DNA of 64,000 nt from the NCBI GenBank assembly GCA_013400975.1, contig WBMZ01000186.1, forward strand, positions 1 to 64,000, read 5' to 3'. A program made the translations under genes and the position numbers. Positions 1-12,300 of this stretch are shown here, in pieces. The stretch comes from Atrichornis clamosus (taxonomy: Eukaryota; Chordata; Aves; Passeriformes; Menuridae). Every line of letters starts with the position of its first letter. Position 1 is the stretch's first letter. The notes under the pieces are model-generated. The model saw only the letters and a list, made by a program, of their open reading frames with translations, made no database searches and had not been told where the DNA came from.

Positions 1-366
1 GTTGGGGGTGGGACGGCGCGCGGGGTGGCGGCGGCTGCGGCGGCGCGAGCGGCCCCGGAGGGGTCCTTCCCCGCCGCGGGCGGCGTGAGGGTCTGAGGGC
101 GCCGCGGTAGAGACGCGGCGGCGGGGGTGGGTCGCAGGAGGCGCCGGTCCCTGCCTCCGGGGAAAGGGTCGAAGGCCGGTGGTGTTTGGCCACCGCGGTG
201 CAGCCACGTCGTGCGGCGCCCGCTCGGCAGCTGCTGAGCGAGCGACACGTCTGCGCAGGGCTCTGAGGCGGCGGCGCTGCCCGCTCGGCTGTCACCGGGC
301 CGGTGTGGGAGGCGAAGTCTTTGGAGGCGGCTCAGGGGGGCTGCTCGGTGCGCTCCGCTGCTTAGG
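1..366 (+). other. Candidate untranslated first exon (partial at left edge)
   Basis: If the CpG island holds the first exon, the donor that best fits the composition change is TTAGG|GTAAAT, with the intron starting at 367. Competing donors are GGC|GTGAGG (intron from 85) and TAC|GTGAGC near 537. No convincing coding frame with an ATG opens here, so the exon is expected to be 5' untranslated. The choice among donors is a guess without transcript data. Confidence 0.3.
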
Positions 367-370
367 GTAA
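1..370 (+). promoter_or_regulatory. CpG island, probable promoter of the rightward gene
   Basis: The first 370 bases are extremely G/C-rich and packed with CpG, while the rest of the window is A/T-rich and CpG-poor. The change is abrupt at about 370. A CpG island at one end of a region with a downstream coding exon on the plus strand (5204-5329) is the usual picture of a vertebrate housekeeping or developmental promoter plus 5' untranslated exon. The island is cut by the left edge, so the transcription start and any divergent partner gene lie outside or cannot be placed. The GTG-initiated open frame across 179-370 is probably a by-product of high G/C. That the island exists is directly visible; that it serves the rightward gene is inference. 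Confidence 0.8.
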
Positions 371-1654
371 ATGGAGCCTTCCGGTTTTCGCTGTCAGAAA
401 ACGGGGTGACTGCTGACAGAAGGCTGATGCGCTCGGTTTACCTCCCGTGCTGTGAAATGTATCGGTGTCAGCACATAGATGGCTCTCGTATACCTCGTTA
501 CGTACAGCCCGTGCTCGGGAGCGAGTGCAGTCGGTTACGTGAGCAGAAAGACTTCTTAAAGGTTTTATTATTTTCGAGGAGAGAGAGGGTGCGTGTAGAT
601 CGTCTCAGTACGAAGATACCTGCAGAGAAGACCAAGACCTGAAAGCAGAATTTAGCCCTTCACTTTGTGCTGTTCCCAGGCAGCACTGACCATCTCACAA
701 TACAGAGGAGCCACTCTATGAATGTGTAACTGGGCCCAGGGAATGTAAGCCTGGCTCAGCAACTCTCCCTAAGGCTGGAGTGTGGTACAAGCAGTACTTT
801 GGACTTGAGAAACCCTGTTACTCCATGTAACTCCGTGGTGCTGAAGCATCCCTGCCTAATACCACCTTTAGGAGTAATTCACAATCATGTAACTCACTTG
901 GAAAACTCAAATGTTTTCACAAGGCTGGGAAGACAGTGCAAGAGACTAAACCCAGTGGAAAATAACATTAAGGATACTTGGCATTCACATAGAACCCTGC
1001 ATTTTCAACACCCTGTGTAATGATTAGGTGTTTAATCTGCCCTCTGAGCCGGTTCAGTAAGGACTACCTCTGTGAGGAAACAGGATAAAGTTCCTGCCAG
1101 TTAAAGACCTGCAATTAAAATACTACTACCGTTCGCCTTAACCAAGCAGGCTCTATTTAATGTATGTATAAGTAAACACTATTAAGAAAGCCCTTTTATC
1201 TGAACAAGTCACAGCTTGATTGTGGTTAACAACAGTTTTTATTACAGAATCATAACATGTTTAAGTCGTCTGGGCACAGCTATGGTGCAGATCAAAAAAA
1301 GACGGAGTCGCAGTCTTACCTCCAGATTTCCTTCCCTGCTACGTCTAATTTAGATTTTTCCACATCACCTTAATGTGTTCCCTTAACTTCCTTTGTATTT
1401 CAAAGATCGGCTCAGAAAACAAAAACAAGTGATAAGAGATGTGAAGTACTTTTACCCATCTTCCTGGCAAGATCTTACCTCTAAATTCATACAGACTGGC
1501 TAAATCATTCTACATGTTTCTTTGAAAACGTGCTTCCCCACTGCATGAATGTGGTGGTGTGCTAAATCCTGGTAGGAATACTTTGAGAAATCAGTGTGGC
1601 AATTCTAACCATTCATTCTAAGCTTCATCTTTCTGTTCTGAATGCCTTCTTAAG
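367..1654. other. CpG-island shore and start of intron 1
   Basis: CpG stays slightly raised to about 640 and then falls to intron background. The short plus-strand frames at 406-642 and 799-1020 have no family resemblance and no splice framing that I can see. I see no repeat, RNA gene or other recognisable element. Confidence 0.5.
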
Positions 1655-1746
1655 AGATTATATTGCTACCTGGGCTTGGCTGGAACACCTTGGTTTAGTT
1701 CCGTGAGCCTTGGATCTAGTACATGGTGGTTATTTTTGATCCCCAG
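1655..1746 (+). other. Candidate small 5' untranslated exon
   Basis: A pyrimidine-rich run ending in TTCTTAAG (AG at 1653-1654) is followed 92 bases later by the strong donor CCCCAG|GTAAGA (intron from 1747). The donor is close to consensus; the acceptor is only fair. The segment has no useful coding frame, so it would be an untranslated exon between the CpG-island exon and the coding exon at 5204. Such signals also occur by chance, so this is only a candidate. Confidence 0.22.
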
Positions 1747-3280
1747 GTAAGAGCTGGAAACCAAGAGGAGTTTCAGGAACCCACCCTGAAACATGAGGGA
1801 CATGAAATAATTTAAAAGACCAAGTTTAGAAGAGCTGTACTTGAAAGAATTTGAACACTAGAAAATTAGACAAATAATAAAACATACCTGGAGTAGACCA
1901 TTTCCAAACCTGTCAAATTTTGTTAACTTTACTTGGCAAAAAAATGCCAGAAAACACACAAGTTTCTCCACTACGACTTCTTCCAGTGTTTGTTCCTCAC
2001 CTGTCTCTGGTTTGCCAAGACAAAAAGTTTGTCCCTGTAGAGTATAAGAGTTGCGTTCTATAAACCCACAACTAATAAATGATCTCCAAAAGTCTCTTAG
2101 CATTACAGTGCTGCTTCTGCTGTTCTTTACGTGCATTTCTTAGTGGTTATTTAGGTGTGAACAAATCTTATTTTGATCTAATTGACAGCCAGCTGTCATA
2201 GATCCTGATCCATGATTGGGAATTATAGATAACATATGTAATTGTGAGTGTCAGTGTAGTAATTACAGCAATATGATTAAAGGAGTGAAAGGAAAATCAG
2301 GCACTGTGGGTTATCTGTGGGGAAAGGCCCTCAGGATTTTCCAAATTCTGAAATCAATGCACACCTAGTTCATATGAATTTGATCTGAAGAGCAAACAAA
2401 GTAGCAATAATATTTACATATGACAGTTTCCCATCAAGACCTTAGGAAGTCCTGAAAAAATATGTGAAAGAACATTACCAAGTTTCTAATTACAGATGTT
2501 ACAGCTTTGGTTCTTCTTAAGTACTTATTTAATTTTATAGTGGTTTTTTATCTAAGAAAATTTGAAGAATACCTAGAAGGTGAATAACTCATCACTATAT
2601 TCACATGCAATCTCACCTTGTTCTGCTTCTTCCTCTTCTGGATAACTTATTCTTTACGAGGTGAATGCCTCAGAGTTATGTTGTTCACTTTTTCTTTTCA
2701 AACACTGTTTATTACAATCTCTGGAAAGAAGACTGAACTCAAGGAAGAGCACAGAGAGAGCACAGCTTTGTAAACAGAAGTTGAACTCTGACACAAGCCA
2801 CTCTCATGGCTGAGACCTATTTTCCATTGATTTTGAAGATGAAGAAACATCTCTTATCACACAAGGACAGGCTGCATTCAGGATAGATTAGGAGATGGAC
2901 TGTGTATGAAGAAATGTAGGGATTTCTGAGTAAATTTGGCGTAATAGAACAATCAATCAGCTCCATTGATTTGGGGTATTTTTAAACCCAGCTTAATATA
3001 TGGGATGCACTGATGATTTTGTTTTAAGCTGAGACAGCTTGGAAGTGCTTCCTGATGAGGTCAACGCAATGCTTGATGGCTTATTTCAAAATAGTACCTG
3101 CCTGAATTCCTTTACGCATATTTATTTCATATTTAAGTTCTACCTGTAGACCTATCTAAAATTATTTAATATCATGGCATGGGCCTTATATTGAAGGACT
3201 GCTGAATTATTTAGAAATTTAATTTAAAAAATTGAAAATACAGTATGAATAGTCATATAGTAAAATTTGTATTGGCCCAC

Positions 3281-3345
3281 TGTGCTGGTTTTGGCTGGGC
3301 TAGAGCTCAGACTTACTAGTATGGGGCTTAATTTTTCAGTGGTAA
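3281..3345. mobile_element. Truncated avian LTR fragment
   Basis: The segment opens with TGTGCTGGTTTTGGCTGGGC and continues with CTAGTATGGGGCT. Both resemble the terminus of a common avian endogenous retrovirus LTR that I recall beginning TGTGCTGGTTTGGCTGGGAT. Similarity fades after about 65 bases, so this is a stub. Its terminus is the reverse complement of the end type seen at 56767-56777, so the two copies are in opposite orientation. The class is recalled from memory; no retroviral coding sequence is present. Confidence 0.55.
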
Positions 3346-4590
3346 AAAGTCTACTTTTATTTCTTAGTCTTTATAAATGGTGTGATATCTGAAGTGGCTG
3401 GTCATAATGTCACAGTGACAGATTCAGCTCATCTCTCACATAACAGTTTAATTTTGTTCATCCATTATAAAGTTCCTCTGTCTAACAGGAGGGTGTCTCA
3501 CAGAAAAGTCTCTGTAGTCCAGACTGGGACCAGCAAGAACCTGTGAACACCAGTCAGGCACTGACTTGGATGCTAGAAATACATTCTTACAACCCATGTG
3601 GCAGTGCATTTGCACAGGCAGGTTTTTAACAAAACAACTTATTTGGGATATTTGCAGCTGTATGTGTACTGCTCTGTTTTCAGATGGGAACTTGAGAATA
3701 ATTAGGCAGGAGTGAAACAGCAGTGAAGGTATCCAGACAGGCCTTTGTGTATAATAATTTGAACTCCTTAATGCAACTGCAAATAATTGTAGTATTTCCA
3801 TTCTCCCAAGTCAGCTCTCGACTGTACAGGTACGACCTTTGGCTTACTGGTCAGAGTTGTACCATGTGTATTTTACTATAACCCACAAACCAAGTGTTTA
3901 AGTAACCAGATTATGTTTATCTGTGCAGTGATATAGTAAAAACCCATAAAGTCAGTGAGAGCTTTTTAATTTCACAAGTTTAATAATATTAGTAAATTTT
4001 TATTAGTTTTTTAAAAAGCTGGGTGTGTTTGTTCATTTGCTTCCCCCTGTAGGAAACACCTCTAACATAGACAGTTTTAGTACTAAAACTAGTATTGATT
4101 TAGCCCATTATCAGTTGATGCTTTTTTGGTTTTTCATTTTAACCCTCTCTTGGGATTATCTTTGTAAAATGCTGTTGTGTTTGCATGTTGTTTTGTAGGA
4201 TCAAAGTGAAGGAACCAATGTCTCAAGCCAACATACATTTTTTAGCCTTATCTGTTACAGTGTTGGTTTTTCCTAGAGAGATTGGCTTCTGTAAAGGGCA
4301 AAAGCCATTTAAGCAGTTTACACAGAAGTTTATTGCCTCTCTTCCATCCCAAAGTCCACCTCATTATAGAGGTGGGAGAATGGTAAATATACACTCAAGT
4401 GTAAATGTGTCATAATAGTGACCTATATATTTTAAATAGGTATCATTCATACAATTAGATGCCTTTTCTTTGGTGTGTTGTCATAATCTAGAACTGCATT
4501 GTTCACACATAAAGGGAAACAGACTGAGATAGAGTTGTCATGGTTTAGACTACTGCTAATTAGACCTCTTCATGGGACAAAGTGTGTCAG

Positions 4591-4612
4591 GGTTCAAGGT
4601 CACCAAAGGTCA
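4591..4612 (+). promoter_or_regulatory. Nuclear-receptor direct repeat (DR4) with adjoining half-site
   Basis: GGTTCA (4591-4596) directly abuts AGGTCA (4597-4602). A 4-base spacer CCAA and a second perfect AGGTCA (4607-4612) follow. Two perfect AGGTCA half-sites with 4-base spacing is the textbook DR4 bound by thyroid hormone receptor or LXR as RXR heterodimers. TCAAGGTCA (4594-4602) is also a perfect extended half-site for ERR or SF-1 type monomers. It lies about 600 bases upstream of the coding exon. The match is exact; binding is inference. Confidence 0.5.
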
Positions 4613-5192
4613 GTCTGTCCTTTTAAATAATTTTTTTTTCCACCTCTTTGGACGGGTGTGTGTGAAAACTGTGCACACATGCAGCTCCTGTTCTTTGGCA
4701 GGCAGTCATAGCAAGGAGTAAATTGCTGAAGTCCTCTGTGGCAAAGTCCATGTTTTTTTCAGGTTTTGCCCTTTGTCTTTTTCTATTTTTGATGAGGAAA
4801 GGGAAGGAAGTTGAGGAATACAGTCAGATTATGTTTATCAGGTAGCATTATTTACATCAGCAACTCATGAGTAGCCTTTGTCACTCTCCAATAAATACTA
4901 CTTACAAACTTACTGCACACCCAGAATTTTGGATGATTTGCTTAATGAGGTGAATTTTGATGGGTCATATTTGTTACTGATACTCACATTCACTAATACA
5001 TGGTATTGTCACCAGAGTCTACAAATTCTTTTCATTGGCTGAAGAAATTCCTCTACTAGAACAAAACACCTTAGACAGACAGCATAGCCTTTGTGTTAAA
5101 ATTTGTAAACCGGGGCCTTTATCAGAGAGAATCTAGACAACATTTTTCTTTGGAATCTCAGATTAATGAATTCTCTTTCTCTAATTTTGCAG

Positions 5193-5329
5193 GTACTCAG
5201 AGGATGGAAGGGCCAGTTAGGGGGCTGAGCAAAGCCGTCGCTACGGATAGCAAAGAACTGCGTCTCATTCCCAGTGACACTGCTGTGGAGACGCAGAAGA
5301 GGAACACCAAATTCCACGACTTGCGGCAG
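5193..5329 (+). CDS. First coding exon of an unidentified protein (ATG at 5204)
   Basis: Best coding feature in the window. A pyrimidine-rich tract ends in TTTTGCAG (AG at 5191-5192). The ATG at 5204-5206 sits in AGGATGG, a good initiation context. There follow 42 open codons and a strong donor, CGGCAG|GTACAA, with the intron from 5330, ending in phase 0. An alternative acceptor (CTCAG at 5199-5200) also leaves the ATG intact. The peptide begins MEGPVRGLSKAVATDSK and ends QKRNTKFHDLRQ: hydrophilic and charged, with no signal peptide or membrane segment. The exon keeps several CpGs within an otherwise CpG-poor region, which fits selection on coding sequence. I do not recognise the family, so no function is given. 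This would be the N-terminus; the rest lies in small candidate exons or beyond the right edge. The main alternative is an exon of a non-coding transcript that is open by chance. Confidence 0.6.
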
Positions 5330-6313
5330 GTACAACAGGAATAAAGGATAAGAAACTCTGACAACTTAATGGCATGAGGAAAAATGAGGAAAGAAGGCAC
5401 TTGCTAGAAGGGCAACAAATAGTTTCCAGCATCTGAAGTTTATGTGCAGATACAAATTCTATAAAGATGAATGACAAGGTCCCTGAGCAATAACTTGTAT
5501 AGTGTAGCACATAAAAGTTATGACAGTGCATTTATAGACTTTATTTTCACAGATTTCACTTTAGCTTTGGTCTGCCAAACTGTACTAGGTAGTTAAAACC
5601 AGGTTTTTGTTAGCTGACAGAAGGTTTGATGGCCTTGCTCTTAAACCTTTCCTTTTATATGTTTTTAATATTAATGAGGTTGTTTATTTAGACATTTTTT
5701 GTTCACTTAGTCATAAAGAAATAGCCATTATGCCAGAATGTTTTGAAGACTAGTAAAGCAACCAACCTGTAAGAACAGATGTAACAGCATCCTGTGCTCA
5801 CTGAAAAGCGCACACAAAGATTTATGTTTAATTTGACATGTTATCTAAAAAAGCAATCAATGCTTACCCCATGGAAACCTTACAATTATTCCAGTGCTAT
5901 ACAGCTGAAATTTATGGTCACCTAACCTAAAGCTTGTTAAATAATAAGCAACACAAGCCTCTCTAAAGCCTCATAAAATACAAGCATGGTGGTTCCAAAG
6001 CATTTTTCTAGCACCAGACCACCCTCATCTGAGTACATGTAGTGTTTCTAATTTTAATCTTCCTGATTTCTTTTCAAAAGCATGGATGCTTCCCAAAAGT
6101 GTAAGTCAGCTCAAACCGACTCCTAGCAAAAGTTTACAAGATCCAAACCTTGTCAGAATCCTCACTTTCAGTTTCTCAAGGAAAGGTGCAAAATGAAGTA
6201 GGCCACAAAGTAGTGTAAACTGTTGGCAGTATAAAAGGAAGTGTTGTCTTGCCTTCCAAATGATTGTTTTATTTCAGCAGTGGCTGAGAACAATAGGTGA
6301 TTTTTCTCTGCAG
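5330..6313. other. Intron 5' part, nothing recognised
   Basis: A/T-rich non-coding sequence after the donor at 5330. I see no repeat, RNA gene or credible frame. Confidence 0.5.
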
Positions 6314-6359
6314 GTCCCATATTGTCTGGGACTTGCTTCTAAAATAATGCCAGGAGAAG
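6314..6359 (+). other. Candidate alternative mini-exon (46 bp)
   Basis: The acceptor TTTTTCTCTGCAG (AG at 6312-6313) is near-consensus and the donor GGAGAAG|GTAAAT follows 46 bases later. Entering in phase 0 from the exon ending at 5329, it stays open (reads VPYCLGLASKIMPGE) and leaves in phase 1. It cannot be followed in frame by 13360-13522, which then meets TGA at once, but can be followed by 48234-48279. The signals are good but the segment is short, so openness carries little weight. Confidence 0.25.
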
Positions 6360-9300
6360 GTAAATGAGGTTCACCCAAGTATGTTTACAACTGCTAATCC
6401 ATTGCAAGCAATGCCACTGGTTCTGAGTAAGGTTCCAGTTTGTCTTGCATCTTTTCAGTGCTTGACACTGGTAAATAGTGTTTGTGACATAGGTGTGACC
6501 AAATTCCTCAAGACATTCAGAACTGGAGTTGTGTTTCTTCTAGTTAATGCAGTTGTTAAAACTTTTGAGAGGAAAAATTATTGGCCCAACATTTTCTTGG
6601 GAGGAGTACTCCCTATGGTAGTTTAGGTAGACAACCTGTATTTGAGAAGAGTAAGCCACATCCTTTTGGGAGTAATCTAGATCCTGTGATGAGAGGAGTG
6701 TAATTATTGTGCATTTAATAAATACATTAAGTATTTAATGATTTGAAGGACAACTGGAAAGAAGAATGTAATTTTTGTGGGCTTTTATGTTTTCTTGACT
6801 GTACACATTAGTCTGAGAATATCTGTGGCTAGATTCAGAGTTTCTAATTCACATAAAAAAGCAGCAGTAAACTTCTTAAGCAGGCAGGTTGAATTGTTAG
6901 TGAAGTCCTCTAGAACAGGTGAACCTGATCCCTTCTATTTTACAGGGAGTATTTTCATGAAGGGTCATATTAACTAGTTCTCTTACTCAAATTTATCTTT
7001 TATTTATATCTTATAATGATGCAAACCTTTATTTTCAAGCTGGAAGAAAATGCCAAAATAAAATGCAGTGTCAGCAAAACACTCGAGTTCATGTGTTTAA
7101 GTCCCTCCCCTTGGAAGACATAGATGCAAAAAGCAAGGAATATAAGGTTGGTGAAGGTAACATTACCCACTGAGGTGTCAGGAGTGGCTACATGGAGGTG
7201 ACAAAGCTGCTCAGTCACAGGGTTTCTCCCAGATCATATGAGCAGCACTGTTCCTTCCATGCTAGCCTGAGTTGCCAAGGAGAGGGAGGTGGAGTGGAAA
7301 GGGATTGAAGTCTTTTACAGCTTGCCCTCCTGTTAAATACACACCTTCTTCAACACATTCCTGTCAATTTTTTAGATGCTGTAGCAACAAGTGAGCTACA
7401 CTAGATACCTTAGAAATCATTGGTTATTAAAACCTTTTTGCAAGTAAACAAATAGTACTAAGAAATTAACATAGGAGTCTTTGACCTGTGTTTTGCAGTC
7501 ACCTAGCAGGCTTGTGTATAACTAAATAAAACACAAAACACTGGAAAAGCAGGCTTAGTGTGTGGATATCCATCTGTTATCTTTGTACCCCTATCTCTTC
7601 CTTTTGATTCTGAATAAGGACCAGGACTAGGCTGAAACTGGATGAGAAATCCATGTTCCAAAGAAGCAGTGCAAAATTGTAATTTAAAAATCAGTTTGTT
7701 AGAATTGGAAGCTGGATAGACGCTAGACAGAAACAGCCTGAAGAGTCTGAAAGAGAGATCTTTAACACAAGTAAGGATTTGGGAAGTTTCCTGTTAAAAT
7801 CTCTATTTAATGCAGTCTTGCAGAAGTAATCTTAGAGCCTAGACTTTTCCTCCAATGATAACAGCAACCATGTACTTGTTGTAATTTGTGCTAATTAGAG
7901 ATTCAACTGTGCAGAGAGCGCAAGGTGCATGTGAGACTTCAGGTACAGCATAAAGCCTGTGCAGGACTGTGAACTGTTCAAAGTCAAAGTAACCTGTTTT
8001 CTCTATTCCAGTCCTGTTAGTGGCTGCAAAGAGGTGAAAAGTAGCACAAAAGTGCCCACGTTACGCACGAGTTTATCTGCAGTGGTGCATATAGACTGCC
8101 AGTCCAACATCTTTATTACAGAGGGGTGTTACAGCCTCTTCTGCCTTGCGTGAGTTAATTTCTGTGCAGACCATAAAGATACAAAATCATGTATGCCAGT
8201 GTTATGAGAGAGACATTGGTACTCTCTGGAGATCATGTTTTTCCCTACTCAAAGAACCATTATACTACAGTAGACTCAGGGAGATTTCAAATAAAGACAT
8301 ATTCTTTATTTCTGCCCATCATAAAGTAATTAAAACTCAATTAATATGTAGAAAAAAATGAAGTGATATAAGGCTGTGGTTCTGCATTAGGTCATATGAA
8401 ATCTGTGAATGTTGTATTTCCTGAGCTGAAGTTTGATCTGTATTGGTGTGAGCACACGACTGCATTTTTACCAAATGAGCCAGAGCATATGTTACAGTGT
8501 TTATTCAGCATTTATGCCAGCTTTCTGTCAGTTGAGCAGGGTAAATTATGCCTGATCCAGCACAAAGTTAGAGTGGTACAAACAGACAGTATCTCATCTG
8601 ATGGGACCTCTCCTGGGACAAAATTATTTCTTCAAGCTATTTACTATCACACAGAATGATAGCCTACCACCCTAATATGCTGTAAACCCTGCATAAGACC
8701 TTAGATAAATCTATTTCAACTCAAAGCATGTCTATATCTGATTAGCTGTAAATAGACTGACAATTTTTTCCTCAGAGGGAAAGAAGGAGAGAGTCACAAA
8801 TTCAAATTATATTTTACACCTTAGGCAAGTAAGAAATGTTCCAGAATATGATTTGTTTAGAAATCTCAAGTGTCATCATGTGTAAATGTAAATAATGAGG
8901 TGGGAAAAAAATGAGTCATAATGATAATTAGAAACATAATTCTTGAAATTGTTTGGTTAGGTTTAGGCCCATATTATGAAAGAAAAAGAATTTTATTTTG
9001 TGTTTCCCACCATGTTTCATGTTTTAAATATGCAGCTTCTGTGTCATGTTATGGATCCTTGACGTTTCATTCTGAAGCGGAATTGTCATGACAATAGCTG
9101 TGGGAGGTGAAGATGATAAACCAGAACATTACAGTGTGAACCAAATGATTTCTGAGATTTTTTAAGATGAAGGGCCAAATCCATCAGTAACGTGTATGCA
9201 GGTTTTACTAATTTTGATGTAAAATTGACTGAGGTCATGTAAGATTTTTGTTGGCATTTTGTTAATTTTCATGTACATTTCATTAGAATTTATTAACTTA

Positions 9301-12300
9301 CTTTTGTCACTGCAGCATTGCCTGTCTTTGACCAGGTGTTGTAACTGACTGCAGTGCAACATTCAATGACAATACTGCTTAACACTGTTTCTGCACCTGT
9401 ACTGCAGTCTTTACTAGGCTAGAACAGCAGGTTTTTTGGGTGCATGCTAGACCAGCCTATGGAACTGACTCAACTGAAGAATAGCAGGGATTATGAAAGC
9501 TAGCTCTACCACTGATTTTTTTTTCCTCCAAACTACGTGAAAACACACGGAGCTGGGAACTTAGAGCAGACCTGGCAAAAGGGTATGATGGCAGTGTGGA
9601 ATAAACTGAAAAAAGGATTATCCCTGACAAACTCAAGGTAAGAGCATACCTGTACCTCCATCCCAGGGCATAAGTTAAAGTAGAAAAAAATATCCTGAAG
9701 CAGATGCAGTTGTATGACTAGAAAAACACTTGAAAAGTACAGCACGTACTGGGGGCTGTAGGTCAGGTTTGTTCTGGTATGACTACATCTATAGGAATGG
9801 TGCTGGTATAACAGTATTAATAAAAATGTTCTCCTGACTGACAGAGTGGTGCTCATAAAACTTTTACAGGTACAAGACCCCTAAAAATTGGATTCAATAA
9901 TCAATAAATAACATACCCATCTAATGTAAACTTTACACACCCCAAATTCAATAAAAATTCCTATTATTCAGGTTTGAGTTTGTAGAGCTGTTATTCTACT
10001 AAGCCAGCACTGTGGGAGAATGCAGAAGTTACTTTTCAGAAGTTGAAGAGCTGTTTTATTTCCCTTCATCCATTTAGGTGAACTTTCCAAACAGTCTCGG
10101 CACAGCTGAAGCATCTTTAGCATTCTTCTGTTACTACTTCTTCTACCACTATTACCTCTTAAAAGCAGATGTTTGTTCTCCAAACAGGACCAGAGTGTAC
10201 TGAGATTGGTGTTTTTAATACAGTTTCCTGTGGGGGAATAACCTAGACTCCTGGCAGCAGACCACTATTCAACTCATACAAAACACATCACTCACTCCAG
10301 ACGCAGGCTTGGACTCCAGACCATTCCAATGTAATGTGTACTAGTGGTGCTGTTTTAACTGCAATCACATTACATTATATGCAAGTACTAAAGGTATACA
10401 AGAGGAGAACTTAAAATATCCTTTGGGGTTGAATTTTGCAAAAAGTTCATCAACAGAAAACACTTCCAAGCTAAAGTTGATTAAATGTACTAAGTTAAGC
10501 TCTGGTGATGCATAGCAATTTGCTACATGTGAGGATACTGAAGCCAAAATATGATTTGTATATTTGACTTCTACCTGCAAGAGAAACAACTGCCATCCTG
10601 TTTGTGATTCCAGTGCACTTGGGATGGAATGGATCCAGCTACTGAGCAGCAGACTTTATAGAGGCACTCTCTTAGGTTGTTGTGAATGCTCAGAGACTCA
10701 GGACTGACCACAGATCCTAAAGTAAAGAAACTACTGGAGACTATTTGAGTACAGTTGGCCCAGATACTCCAAGGAGGATCCGATCTCCTTGAATGATAGG
10801 GCCTGTTAATTTGTGGTCAACCTAGTGGGAATAAGAGTCATGTGAAAAAAACCATGCATGTGATTTCCCCTGATGCATTTTCTTATAAAATAATGGCAGA
10901 TTTGTGTAATACCACACCCTAGGGATCAGAATTTTCCTCTGCCTCTCCTGTGTCCTTCTCATAAATGCTGTGCTGAGCTCCTAACTCTTGTTGCTCTTTG
11001 CACGGAAAAGGCAAAAGTACAAGGAAGATTAAAATTCAAACTTCTTGAGGGCACTTGTGAATTGAGCTGGGTCACAGGCCCTGATGCAACATCCCATTAG
11101 AGCAAAAGATGTGAAGATATCCAAAAAGAAAACTCATATGTGCTGGGCCTTTATCAGAATTCAAACGAAACGGATATTTTAAAAATATATTGACAACTTA
11201 CTTTTCCATTTTGGACATGGACAATATGGAAGAGAATAGTTAATGGGATGTGACTAAGGAATATACCAAGAGATCTTTAGTATGCAGACTTAATTACTCA
11301 GGATTGGATGCAGCCCTGTGTTCCTCCACCTTCCTGTTTCCCTTCCTCCCAATGTCCCTATTGCTGGCTGGTCTTTTATCAAAGAAATACTCTGGCTGTA
11401 AGCTGCACTGTAGAAGAATTTATTATTTCTCTTACCGTTGTAAGATATTGGTGTAAATATGATGTTTTGTACACATAGCATTTATTTATTTTAATTCCTG
11501 TAGCTTGGTGCTCTTAACATGTCATGTGTGTAGGTTTTGTGTTGTGGTTTAGCTCTTGTGGACGCTGCTTACCTCTGTTTAAGTTCCTCTCATCTTTACA
11601 TGCTCCAGATGACAGTGTCTTTCCCAATAGTAAGCCAGGAAGCCACGACCTCACCTGCTGGTAGTTTCTGCAGTGAACTAGCTACTGCTCCTTTTGCTTC
11701 CATGACAATCATATCAGCCTCCAGACAACATGCCCTATCATCAAAACATTTTGATCACACAAGAAATAATTCATAGTTACACAGTAATGTCTATAAAACC
11801 TTACCAATGCATTTTTTATTTGGTAAAAATCTAACCTTTTTCAGATATAAATTTTTAAAACCCCCCATAACTCTCACATTGCACTAGTAAGGCAAAATGC
11901 ACAGAAACATTTTACACAATTTATAATTATATACAATTATTATAATTGCTATACTGTTAACTCCCAATGTGCTTAGATCTTGTTGCACAACAATGATAAT
12001 GACACACCTAATTTAGGATTTGCCCACAGATGATAAAAAGTAAATTCCCCAAAATGAAAAGGCTCTGGAAAGGCAAAACCGCTTTCTGATTTGCTGAGTA
12101 AGTTCCTTAAGGCCTTCCAGCCTTACAGAAAATTAGTATAACATTGTTCTTGTAAATAAGGATTTTTTTTTCTTTTCTTTGAAAGATAAATTAAGGCTTT
12201 TTACCTATCCCTATCCTTCTTAATGTTTCCTAAATTGCACTTACCTAAGGCTTTGCTTTCCCAATGTCAATGCTTCCCATGAGTTCTGTACTAAGATACA

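Larger units (their letters stand above)
1747..5192. other. Rest of intron 1
   Basis: A/T-rich non-coding sequence. It holds an LTR stub at 3281-3345 and a nuclear-receptor element at 4591-4612. A minus-strand 49-codon open segment with splice-like ends (1888-2034) is treated as a finding, not as a gene. No RNA gene was recognised. Confidence 0.5.

Noticed and set aside
179..370. 63-codon plus frame in the CpG island
   Set aside because: Begins with GTG, is arginine- and alanine-rich as expected from G/C-rich sequence, and has no ATG context or domain.
3448..3801. 117-codon minus frame with an acceptor-like site inside (GGTGTTCACAG)
   Set aside because: No matching donor or upstream exon, no recognisable family, and low CpG; most likely chance.
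4537..4560. TGTCATGGTTTAGAC as a possible LTR start
   Set aside because: Only about a dozen bases resemble an avian LTR terminus and nothing downstream continues it.
9533..9856. 107-codon minus frame and a 45-bp exon-like piece inside it
   Set aside because: Aromatic-rich translation of pyrimidine-rich sequence; the splice-framed piece is too short to be meaningful.
10365..10589. Minus frame starting beside a good acceptor
   Set aside because: The acceptor is good but there is no donor before the stop, no CpG and no homologue that I know; kept only as a remark in the intron description.
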